Positions 17,443-24,482 of a stretch of 64,000 bases of DNA are shown here, piece by piece. Each line of letters starts with the position of its first letter. Position 1 is the first letter of the stretch. Both the position numbers and the translations under genes were made by a program. The notes under the pieces are model-generated. The model worked only from the letters and a program-made list of their open reading frames with translations, did not search any database and was not told the origin of the DNA. Source of the DNA: Bradyrhizobium huanghuaihaiense (lineage in GTDB: Bacteria; Pseudomonadota; Alphaproteobacteria; Rhizobiales; Xanthobacteraceae); the NCBI RefSeq assembly GCF_007830635.1, contig NZ_VLLA01000002.1, forward strand, positions 62,001 to 126,000, written 5' to 3'.

Positions 17443-18758
17443 GCGGCAATGTACTCTCTGCCGGACAGGCTGCGATGGTGCTGTTCGGGGTCTTCATCGG
17501 CCTGCTCATCGTGCGCGTGCCGGTCGCTTTCGCGCTCGGCCTTGCCTGCGTGCCGATCCTGCTGATCGAGCCGCGCCTGTCCTTGATGATGCTGGCGCAG
17601 GAGACCTTCAATGCGTACAATTCATTCATCCTGCTGGCGGTGCCGTTCTTCCTGCTGACGGCGAACCTGATGAGCATCGGCGGCATCACCGACCGCTTGG
17701 TGGCGTTGTCGCGCTCGATGGTCGGGCACTGGCCGGGATCGCTGGCGCAGATCAACGTCGTGCTGTCGGTGTTCTTTGCCGGCATCTCGGGCTCGTCCAC
17801 GGCTGATGCGGCGAGCCAGTCAAAGATCTTCATCGATGCGCAGACCAAGGAGGGCTACGACCTCTCGTTCTCCATCGCCATCACGGCGGTCTCGGCGGTT
17901 CTGGCGGTCATCATCCCGCCGTCGATCCTCATGATCGTGTGGGGCGGGCTGATCTCGACCTCGATTGCGGCGATGTATCTGGCCGGCATCGTGCCGGGTC
18001 TGCTGATCGCGGGTGCGCAGATGGCGACGGTGCACATCTACGCGGTGCGCCGCGGCTACCCGACCTATCCGAAGGCGACCTGGGTCGAGATGCGGTGTGC
18101 CATCTGGCGGTCGATCCCGGCCCTGATGACGCCGTTCATCATCGTCGGCGGCATTCTGCTCGGCTGGTTCACCGCGACCGAGTCCGCCTGCGTCGCAGTG
18201 CTTTATTCCGTCGCGCTCTCGGCGTTCTTCTACCGCGAGACGGGGCCGCGCGAATTGTACAAGGCCTTTCTCGACACCGGGCGTCTTGCCGGCGTCGCGC
18301 TGTTTTGCGTCGGCACCGCAAGCGCGTTCGGCTGGCTGCTCGCCTATTACAGGATCCCGCAGGAGCTGCTGGCGAACGTCTCGGCATGGGGCATGGGCAC
18401 CGTCGCGGCCGGCTTCTTCATCTGCTTCTGCTTTCTGGTGGTGGGCTGCTTCCTCGACGCCATCCCGGCCATCATCATCGTCGGCACCGTGCTGGAGCCG
18501 CTGGCCAAGTCGGTCGACCTTCATCCGGTCCAGTTCGCGATCATATCGATCGTGTCACTGGCCTTCGGACTGGTGACGCCTCCTTACGGTCTATGTCTGA
18601 TGATCGCCTGCTCGGTCGCAGGCGTGCGGCTGCGCTATGCGCTGAAGGACACCGCGATCATGCTGGTTCCGATGCTGCTCGTACTGGCGGCGCTCGTCGT
18701 CTGGCCGAGCGTGTCGCTGTTCCTGCCGCGCCTGATCGTGCCGGAGATGCTGAAATGA
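17439..18758 (+). CDS. TRAP transporter large permease (DctM)
   Basis: A 439-residue membrane protein of the DctM/SiaM family with about 12 helices. Typical segments are ISGSSTADAASQSKIF, AVIIPPSILMIVWG, GGILLGWFTATESACVAV and FGLVTPPYGLCLMIA. It forms the ion-driven channel that takes substrate from the DctP receptor with the DctQ subunit. The start overlaps the DctQ stop. The three-gene operon is complete. Confidence 0.95.
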   Translation: MSGNVLSAGQAAMVLFGVFIGLLIVRVPVAFALGLACVPILLIEPRLSLMMLAQETFNAYNSFILLAVPFFLLTANLMSIGGITDRLVALSRSMVGHWPGSLAQINVVLSVFFAGISGSSTADAASQSKIFIDAQTKEGYDLSFSIAITAVSAVLAVIIPPSILMIVWGGLISTSIAAMYLAGIVPGLLIAGAQMATVHIYAVRRGYPTYPKATWVEMRCAIWRSIPALMTPFIIVGGILLGWFTATESACVAVLYSVALSAFFYRETGPRELYKAFLDTGRLAGVALFCVGTASAFGWLLAYYRIPQELLANVSAWGMGTVAAGFFICFCFLVVGCFLDAIPAIIIVGTVLEPLAKSVDLHPVQFAIISIVSLAFGLVTPPYGLCLMIACSVAGVRLRYALKDTAIMLVPMLLVLAALVVWPSVSLFLPRLIVPEMLK

Positions 18759-18810
18759 GCGTCCGATCGTGCGATCCCGCGGCCGCCGGCCGCGGGATCA
18801 GCTCAATGGG

Positions 18811-20085
18811 TTACAGATTGCTCTCGGTGATCGCGGCGTAGACCATGCTGCGCAGCTCGCGGCGGAGCGGATAGGCGCTCGACGGAAGAACCTGCGTCAT
18901 GAAGATGGTGATCAGCTCCTCGGCCGGATCGATCCAGAACGAGGTCGTGGCCGCGCCGCCCCAATTGTATTCGCCGGGACTGCCGGCGATCAGCGTCTCG
19001 GCCGGGCGCATGGTCACGGCGAAGCCGAGGCCGAAGCCGATGCCGTTATAGGTGGCTTCCGAGAACAGCGAGCGCGACACTTCCGGCAGCGCACGGCCGC
19101 CGGGAATGTGGTTGGTGGTCATCAGCGCCAGCGTCTTCGGCCCGATCAGCCTGACGCCGCCGAGCTCGCCGCCGTTGAGCAGCGCGCGGCAGAAGGTGAG
19201 ATAGTCGGCGGCCGTCGAGCACAATCCGCCGCCGCCGGAGATGAAGGAGGGCGGCGTCAGGAACGAGCTCGTCGTCGGATCGTCCTGAAGCGTCAGCCCC
19301 TCGCGGCGCTGGCCGGCATGGAAGGTCATGCCGCCGCCCGGGTCCGCCGAATAGCAGGCCGCGAAGCGGTGCGCCTTGGAAGCCGGCACGTGGAAATCGG
19401 TGTCGGTCATGCCGAGCGGATCGAGAATGCGTGTCTTGAGGAACTGCTCGAACGGCACGCCTGAGATCTTGCCGATGAGGTAGCCGATCACGTCGGTCGC
19501 GACCGAATAGTTCCAGGATTCGCCCGGCGAGAATTCCAGCGGGATTTTCGCCAGTCCCTCGATCATGGTCTGGAGCGTGCCCGACTTCTCGACCTCGCCG
19601 AGTTTCTCGGCGCGATAGGCGGCATCGACATTGGAGCGCTGCTGGAAGCCGTAGGTGAGGCCGGAGGTGTGGCGCAAGAGGTCGACGATCAGCATCGGCC
19701 GCGACGGCGGCCGGGTCAGGAAGGACGGCGCGGTGCCGGCGACGAACACGCCGAGATCCTTCCATTCCGGAATGTATTTGGCGACGGGCTCGTCGATCGC
19801 GACGAGGCCTTCCTCGACCAGCATCATGAAGGCGACGCTGGTGAGCGGCTTGGTCATGGAATAGATGCGATAGATGGTGTCGTCCTTCACCGGCACGTTG
19901 CGCTCGACATCGGCCAGGCCCAGTACCGAGCTGTGGGCGATCTTGCCGCGGCGATAGACCAGGAGCTGCGTGCCCGGGAAACGGCCGGCATCGATGTACC
20001 GCTTCTTCAGATGCGCATCGACGCGGTCGAGCGCGGCCTTGGACATGCCGACGGATTCGGGCGAGGCGGGGGTGGGGGCGAGCAT
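18811..20085 (-). CDS. Serine hydrolase (class C beta-lactamase-like)
   Basis: A 424-residue protein of the beta-lactamase/DD-peptidase-like hydrolase family (EstB-like). The catalytic SxxK is YSMTK (Ser76, Lys79). The second motif tyrosine is in WNYSVATDV (Tyr193). Members hydrolyse esters, D-amino acid peptides or lactams. There is no signal peptide at the chosen start, so a cytoplasmic esterase is more likely than a secreted beta-lactamase. It faces the TRAP operon tail to tail, 52 bases apart. Confidence 0.88.
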   Translation of the reverse strand: MLAPTPASPESVGMSKAALDRVDAHLKKRYIDAGRFPGTQLLVYRRGKIAHSSVLGLADVERNVPVKDDTIYRIYSMTKPLTSVAFMMLVEEGLVAIDEPVAKYIPEWKDLGVFVAGTAPSFLTRPPSRPMLIVDLLRHTSGLTYGFQQRSNVDAAYRAEKLGEVEKSGTLQTMIEGLAKIPLEFSPGESWNYSVATDVIGYLIGKISGVPFEQFLKTRILDPLGMTDTDFHVPASKAHRFAACYSADPGGGMTFHAGQRREGLTLQDDPTTSSFLTPPSFISGGGGLCSTAADYLTFCRALLNGGELGGVRLIGPKTLALMTTNHIPGGRALPEVSRSLFSEATYNGIGFGLGFAVTMRPAETLIAGSPGEYNWGGAATTSFWIDPAEELITIFMTQVLPSSAYPLRRELRSMVYAAITESNL

Positions 20086-20248
20086 CAGTTCCTCCGGGCA
20101 GTTTCTGAAGGACGGTGATAGCCAAATGGCGGGTCCATTCCAAGCCGGTCGCGCTTAACGCGGGGCGGCCGACTGGTGTAGTGTCCAGCCTGGAACACCT
20201 CCAAGGAGCCCGCCCGGGCCAACGAAAAAACGCGAGGGCAAACGCACC

Positions 20249-21166
20249 ATGACCCAGTTCAACGAGACCGAACTCACCGAAGCCGTCGTCAAGAGCTTCG
20301 ACCAGACGCCTGATACGCGGGCAAAATTCCTGCTCCAGGAATTGGTGAAGTCGCTGCACGATTACGTGAGCAAGACCGGTCTCACCTTCGAAGAATGGGA
20401 ATATGCCATCGATTTCCTGACCCGCACGGGGCAGAAATGCACCGACACCCGCCAGGAATTCATTCTGCTGTCCGACGTGCTCGGCGTCTCCATGCTGGTC
20501 GACGCCGTGAACCACAGGGACCGCGAGGGGGCTACCCAAACGACGGTGCTCGGGCCGTTCTATGTCGGCGAGCACAAGGTGACCGCGCATGGCACCGACA
20601 TCTCGCCGAACAATCAGACGGGCGAGCGGATGTTCGTGCAGAGCCGCGTCACCGACCTCAAGGGCAAGCCGCTTGCGAACGTCCCCGTCGACGTCTGGCA
20701 TGCCGACGACGACGGCTTCTACGATTCGCAGAAGGCGAACTATGACGAGGTCGGCGCCTCCGCGCGTGCGCGCTTCATCACCGATCATGACGGCCGCTTC
20801 TTCTTCCGCACCATCTTGCCGTGCAGCTATCCGATCCCGACCGATGGCCCTGTCGGCGAGATGATCCTGCAGACCAATCGCCATCCGATGCGGCCGGCGC
20901 ATGTGCACTTCCTGGTCAATGCGAAGGGCTACGAGCCGCTGATCACCCACGTCTTCATGGACGGCGACAAATATCTCGATTCCGACGTGGTGTTCGGGGT
21001 GAAGGACGACCTCGTCGCCAAGGTCGAGCCGCGCAACGATCCCGCAATGCCTGACGGCACCAAGGCGAGCGGGCGGTGGCACTTGATGACTTACGAATTC
21101 CACCTCAAGCCCGGCGGCGGCATGGCGCCGAAACCGCTGGGGACGAAGGCGGCGGAGCCGGCGTGA
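20249..21166 (+). CDS. Intradiol ring-cleavage dioxygenase (hydroxyquinol/catechol type)
   Basis: A 305-residue non-haem iron dioxygenase. The N-terminal helical dimerisation domain is present (about 20-100). The Fe(III) ligands can be placed at Tyr158 (GFYDSQ), Tyr194 (CSYPIP), His218 and His220 (RPAHVHF). Length and the TVLGPFYVGEHK segment fit hydroxyquinol 1,2-dioxygenase better than catechol 1,2-dioxygenase, but no maleylacetate reductase or other aromatic genes are adjacent. It converges with the phosphatase-kinase gene, six bases apart. Confidence 0.9.
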   Translation: MTQFNETELTEAVVKSFDQTPDTRAKFLLQELVKSLHDYVSKTGLTFEEWEYAIDFLTRTGQKCTDTRQEFILLSDVLGVSMLVDAVNHRDREGATQTTVLGPFYVGEHKVTAHGTDISPNNQTGERMFVQSRVTDLKGKPLANVPVDVWHADDDGFYDSQKANYDEVGASARARFITDHDGRFFFRTILPCSYPIPTDGPVGEMILQTNRHPMRPAHVHFLVNAKGYEPLITHVFMDGDKYLDSDVVFGVKDDLVAKVEPRNDPAMPDGTKASGRWHLMTYEFHLKPGGGMAPKPLGTKAAEPA

Positions 21167-21171
21167 TCCAG

Positions 21172-22905
21172 CTATCGCAGCCGTAGCGCTGCGAGCAGCA
21201 CGATGACCGCGCAGGCGAGGATCGCCGTGGTCAGCTTCCAGAACAGCAGCGGATTGCGCTCCAGCAGGGGCGTGGTCCGCGTGTTCAGATAGGCCGGATT
21301 GGGATTTCTGAGCTCGAAGACGAACTCGGACATGTCTTCGTGGCGCTTGTAGGGATCGGGATGCAGCGCCTTCCTGAGCGCGCCGTCGATCCAGCCAGGA
21401 ATGCCCCGCTCGGCGTCGATCGCGGGGCGATATCGCAATTTCCACGCGTCCGATCGTCCCCGGATCTTGGCCAGCTGGGCGCCGTAGGGCAGATGCCCGG
21501 TGAGCATCTGGTAGCAGATGGCGGCCAGCGAAAACATGTCGGACCGGGGCGATCCGCCCTCGCCGAGAAAATACTCCGGCGCCGTGTATTGGACCGTGCC
21601 GAGAATTTCCGCGTCGGCCGATCTCGGCGCAGCCTCGGCGACCCCCGCGACCCTGACCGATCCGAAGTCGATGATCTTTGCGGTACCGGTCTTGTCGATC
21701 AGGACGTTGTCGGGCCTGAGATCCTGATGCAGCATCTCCATCCGGTGGAAGGCGCGAAGCCCGGTGGCGATCTGCTCGATGATCCTGCGCACCGTCTCCA
21801 GATCGGGACGGGGATTGTCGAGCATCCACTGCCGCAGCGTCTGTCCCTCGACGAATTCGGTCGCGACGTAAAGATAGTTGCGCCGCGTCGATCGCGACCG
21901 CGGCTTGAGCACGTACGGACTGTCGATCCGCCGCGCGATCCATTCCTCCATCAGGAAGCGTTTCAGATAGGCCTGGTTGTCGCGCAGGTCGATCGACGGA
22001 ATCTTGAGCGCGACCGTCTCCTCGGTGTCCGCATCGACGGCGAGATAGATGTGGCTGCGGCTGCTGCCGTGGATCTCCCGGATGATCCGGTAGCCATCGA
22101 ACATCGCCCGCGGCTCCAGCAGGGGCGGCAGGGGCAGCGCCGAGCTCTGATCGAAGACGCCGGATTCCTCCGGCACCGCATCGATGCGCAGGATCTGCAC
22201 GGTGATGTTGTCGTCGCTGCCGCGCCGATAGGCCTCCTCGACGATCGCCTTCGCCGCCCCGTCGAGCTCGGCTGCATGTTCGTTGATCGCGTTCGTGACG
22301 AAGCGCGGGTCGACGAATTCGTACGCACCGTCGGTTGCCAGCAGGAAGGTGTCGCCGGCCTGGACCTCGACCGTCTGGTAGTCGATCTCGAGCTGCGGAT
22401 TGATGCCGAGCGCGCGGCCGAGATAGGTCTGCTCCGACGACACGATGATGCGATGATCGTCGGTCAGCTGCTCCAGCGCCTTGCCGGCAACGCGGTAGAT
22501 ACGGCAGTCGCCGACATGGAAGATGTGCGCGGTGGCTGCCTTGATGACCATGGCGCTGAGGGTACAGACATAGCCCTTGTCGCGGTCATAGGCATATTGG
22601 CTCTTGCGCGTCTGCGCGTGCAGCCAGGAATTGGTCGCCTCCAGCACGCGGCGGGCGGAGGTCTTCACCGTCCAGGATTCCGACGTGCAGTAATAGTCCA
22701 TCAGGAAGCTCTTGACCGCCGACTCGCTGGCGATCTGGCTCACGCTGCTGCTGGAGATGCCGTCGGCGAGAACCGCCGCGATGCCCTTCAGGCTGAGCAG
22801 CGGCTCCTCTGGAATCAGGACGCCATGAAAATCCTGGTTGACGGGCTTGCGACCCCTGTCGGAGTGCTGGCCGATCGAAATCAGGAGTCCGCGGGTCATC
22901 GTCAT
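21172..22905 (-). CDS. Fused PP2C-type phosphatase / Ser-Thr protein kinase
   Basis: A 577-residue two-domain signalling protein. The first 240 residues are a PP2C phosphatase: QDFHG, LADGISSSS, HVGDCRIYR, LATDGAYEFVD and GSDDNITV supply the metal ligands. Residues from about 270 to 530 are a eukaryotic-type kinase: lysine in VALKIP, catalytic loop HQDLRPDNV, DFGSVR and APEYF. The glycine loop is degenerate (EIHGSSRSH). A single transmembrane helix ends the protein (ILACAVIVLLAALRL). The ATG at 22905 is preferred over a TTG at 22914. It follows the formate/nitrite channel gene by 60 bases on the same strand. Similar kinases sit inside nitrate assimilation clusters of other proteobacteria, such as Pseudomonas, pointing to a role in nitrate or nitrite transport control. 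Confidence 0.92.
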   Translation of the reverse strand: MTMTRGLLISIGQHSDRGRKPVNQDFHGVLIPEEPLLSLKGIAAVLADGISSSSVSQIASESAVKSFLMDYYCTSESWTVKTSARRVLEATNSWLHAQTRKSQYAYDRDKGYVCTLSAMVIKAATAHIFHVGDCRIYRVAGKALEQLTDDHRIIVSSEQTYLGRALGINPQLEIDYQTVEVQAGDTFLLATDGAYEFVDPRFVTNAINEHAAELDGAAKAIVEEAYRRGSDDNITVQILRIDAVPEESGVFDQSSALPLPPLLEPRAMFDGYRIIREIHGSSRSHIYLAVDADTEETVALKIPSIDLRDNQAYLKRFLMEEWIARRIDSPYVLKPRSRSTRRNYLYVATEFVEGQTLRQWMLDNPRPDLETVRRIIEQIATGLRAFHRMEMLHQDLRPDNVLIDKTGTAKIIDFGSVRVAGVAEAAPRSADAEILGTVQYTAPEYFLGEGGSPRSDMFSLAAICYQMLTGHLPYGAQLAKIRGRSDAWKLRYRPAIDAERGIPGWIDGALRKALHPDPYKRHEDMSEFVFELRNPNPAYLNTRTTPLLERNPLLFWKLTTAILACAVIVLLAALRLR

Positions 22906-22915
22906 CACCGGCAAG

Positions 22916-22948
22916 GGGGAGCCTCACCCTGATCGGGCGAGGCTCCCC
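22916..22948 (-). other. Intercistronic hairpin between channel and kinase genes
   Basis: GGGGAGCCTC at 22916-22925 and GAGGCTCCCC at 22939-22948 form a perfect 10-bp stem with a 13-base loop. There is no T-run on the minus strand. It lies just upstream of the kinase start and may stabilise the channel message or reduce kinase expression relative to it. Confidence 0.65.
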
Positions 22949-22965
22949 TGTCGAGACGTATTCGA

Positions 22966-23805
22966 TCAGGCCGCGACGCGGGGCTTCGCAGCCTTGTCGG
23001 CCTGGCGCTTCGGCAGGGTCATGACGTGCGTGGTGTAGAGGGTCATGCCGGTGAAGGCGAGGCCGCCGACGAGGTTGCCGAGCACGGTCGGGATCTCGTT
23101 CCAGATCAGATAGTCCATGACCGAGAACTTCGCGTGCAGCATCAGGCCCGACGGGAACAGGAACATGTTCACGACGGAATGCTCGAACACCATGTAGAAG
23201 AACACCAGGATCGGCATCCACATCGCGATGACCTTGCCGGGGACCGAGGTCGAGATCATGGCGCCGACGACGCCGGTCGAGACCATCCAGTTGCAGAGCA
23301 TGCCGCGCATGAACAGCGTGGCCATGCCGGCCGCGCCATGGGCGGCATAGCCGAGCGTTCGGCCTTCGCCGATGTTGCCGATCGCCGCGCCGACCTTGTC
23401 GGGCGCCTGTGTGAAGCCGAAGGTCGTTACGAAGGCCATCATGAAGGCCACCGTGAAGGCGCCGGCGAAGTTGCCGACGAACACCAGGCCCCAATTGCGC
23501 AGCACGCCACCGAGGGTGACGCCCGGGCGCTTGTCGATCAAAGCGAGCGGCGAGAGCACGAACACGCCGGTGAGCAGGTCGAAGCCCAACAGATAGAGCA
23601 TGACGAAGCCGACCGGGAACAGCAGCGCGCCGACCAGGGGCTGGCCCGTGTTCACGTTGATGGTGACGGCGAACCAGGCGGCGAGGGCGAGGATCGCGCC
23701 GGCCATGTAAGCCCGGATGATGGTATCCCGGGTGGACATGAAGATCTTGGACTCGCCTGCATCCACCATCTTGGTGACGAATTCCGAAGGCGCGAGATAC
23801 GACAT
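22966..23805 (-). CDS. Formate/nitrite transporter family channel
   Basis: A 279-residue pentameric-channel subunit of the FNT family (FocA/NirC). Six transmembrane helices are visible. Family signatures include FVGNFAGAF, LCNWMV (with the half-helix region) and the FEHSVVNMF segment with the pore histidine equivalent. The ATG at 23805 follows AGGAACC; an in-frame start 12 codons upstream has no good site. Given its neighbours, nitrite is the most likely ion. It is transcribed divergently from nrtA, has its own sigma-54-like promoter and leader hairpins, and reads into the phosphatase-kinase gene. Confidence 0.92.
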   Translation of the reverse strand: MSYLAPSEFVTKMVDAGESKIFMSTRDTIIRAYMAGAILALAAWFAVTINVNTGQPLVGALLFPVGFVMLYLLGFDLLTGVFVLSPLALIDKRPGVTLGGVLRNWGLVFVGNFAGAFTVAFMMAFVTTFGFTQAPDKVGAAIGNIGEGRTLGYAAHGAAGMATLFMRGMLCNWMVSTGVVGAMISTSVPGKVIAMWMPILVFFYMVFEHSVVNMFLFPSGLMLHAKFSVMDYLIWNEIPTVLGNLVGGLAFTGMTLYTTHVMTLPKRQADKAAKPRVAA

Positions 23806-23979
23806 CAATGGTTCCTTTTGCTTCGTAAGTGAGATCGACACGCCCCCTCAGAGGACGCGGCTGAACGTCTTGGCCGTGCGGACGGTTCTGCCGCGCACGA
23901 GGGCTATGGAATGGCTGGAAGCTTTGGGAATCGCGTCACGAGGACTGAGCCGGAAGGGCCGCGAAGCAGATGAGCTTCC

Positions 23980-24035
23980 AAAATGCAGCCGCCAGAGGCT
24001 GCAACGATGCGGCAAGCCGCAGTCTTCGTTGACGC
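23980..24035 (-). promoter_or_regulatory. Candidate ANTAR (NasT) leader with terminator upstream of the FNT gene
   Basis: Reading the minus strand: hairpin P1 is GCGTC, hexaloop AACGAA, GACTGC with one bulge (24035-24019). Hairpin P2 is GCCGC, hexaloop ATCGTT, GCAGC with one mismatch (24013-23998). Both loops have A at position 1 and G at position 4, the ANTAR target rule. The 3' arm of P2 overlaps the 5' arm of a terminator: TGCAGCC, loop TCTGGC, GGCTGCA, then TTTT (24003-23980). P2 and terminator cannot form together, which is the known antitermination layout. Confidence 0.7.
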
Positions 24036-24044
24036 CCATAAAGA

Positions 24045-24060
24045 AGCAAGTTGCGTGCCG
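24045..24060 (-). promoter_or_regulatory. Sigma-54-like promoter for the FNT operon
   Basis: The minus strand reads CGGCACGCAACTTGCT, with the required GG and GC ten bases apart. It matches the consensus TGGCACG-N4-TTGC(A/T) in most positions. The predicted start, about 12 bases on, is at the foot of leader hairpin P1. Confidence 0.7.
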
Positions 24061-24154
24061 CCGAGAGGCGCAAGAAAAGTAACGTTATATCAAGCTGATA
24101 CGCCCCTCGCCGAATTCGGCCCGAGGCGCTTGGCAGCCTCCTGCTTAAGCGACT

Positions 24155-24187
24155 GCACAAGCTTTGTGCGCCGCACAAGGATTAGGC
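24155..24187. promoter_or_regulatory. Tandem NtrC-like enhancer shared by nrtA and FNT promoters
   Basis: Site 1 is GCAC-N7-GTGC (24155-24169), a full match to the NtrC dimer consensus. After GCC follows GCAC-N7-AGGC (24173-24187), a half-matched second site 18 bases away. The element is about 120-155 bases upstream of both predicted sigma-54 starts, on opposite strands. The same two-site layout recurs before narK. Confidence 0.65.
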
Positions 24188-24281
24188 AGTGCGCAAATTT
24201 CGCAAGCGGAGCCAGCCTGCGACAGTCTGGCGCGGACCATATAACCAACTGAAATTGTTGATGTTTTGGCGGTGTCGAGCT

Positions 24282-24297
24282 TGGCATGAAGCTTGAA
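24282..24297 (+). promoter_or_regulatory. Sigma-54-like promoter for nrtABC
   Basis: TGGCATGAAGCTTGAA has the -24 GG and correct 10-base spacing, but GA in place of the usual GC at -12. The predicted start at about 24308 is two bases before leader hairpin P1. Confidence 0.6.
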
Positions 24298-24309
24298 TAG
24301 TTCCATGCC

Positions 24310-24466
24310 GACGCCATTGAAGCCGTCCCGCGAGACTTCTCATCCGATTTGCTGACGCCACCAGACGGGGGTCTCCCCCGTCGTGCGTTCGCATGCGCCA
24401 AAGACGGCGCCGCCGGACGGACGGGCTGCTCGTGTGCACTGACGCCATCAATTCTGCAACGACGCA
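24310..24466 (+). promoter_or_regulatory. Candidate ANTAR (NasT) leader of nrtA
   Basis: P1 is GACGCC, hexaloop ATTGAA, GCCGTC with one mismatch (24310-24327), right at the predicted transcript start. A second hexaloop AACGAC sits in TGC/GCA (24455-24466), with a weak stem. Between them GACGGGGG-TCT-CCCCCGTC (24364-24382) is a strong hairpin without a T-run. P1 is convincing; the P2 assignment is uncertain. Confidence 0.5.
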
Positions 24467-24482
24467 AAGGACGACACTACAC

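Noticed and set aside
19046..21943. 965-residue minus-strand open frame
   Set aside because: It runs across the beta-lactamase-like gene in another frame, antisense through the dioxygenase and into the kinase gene. Its composition is Arg/Ala-rich as expected for an out-of-frame reading of high-GC DNA, and all three real genes have strong family motifs.
24364..24382. GACGGGGG-TCT-CCCCCGTC read as an intrinsic terminator in the nrtA leader
   Set aside because: The stem is strong but GTGCGTTCGC follows instead of a T-run, so I list it only as a leader hairpin.
24090..24467. 125-residue minus-strand frame in the nitrate intergenic region
   Set aside because: It would cover both the enhancer and the nrtA leader structures and has no protein-like features; the DNA is better explained as regulatory.
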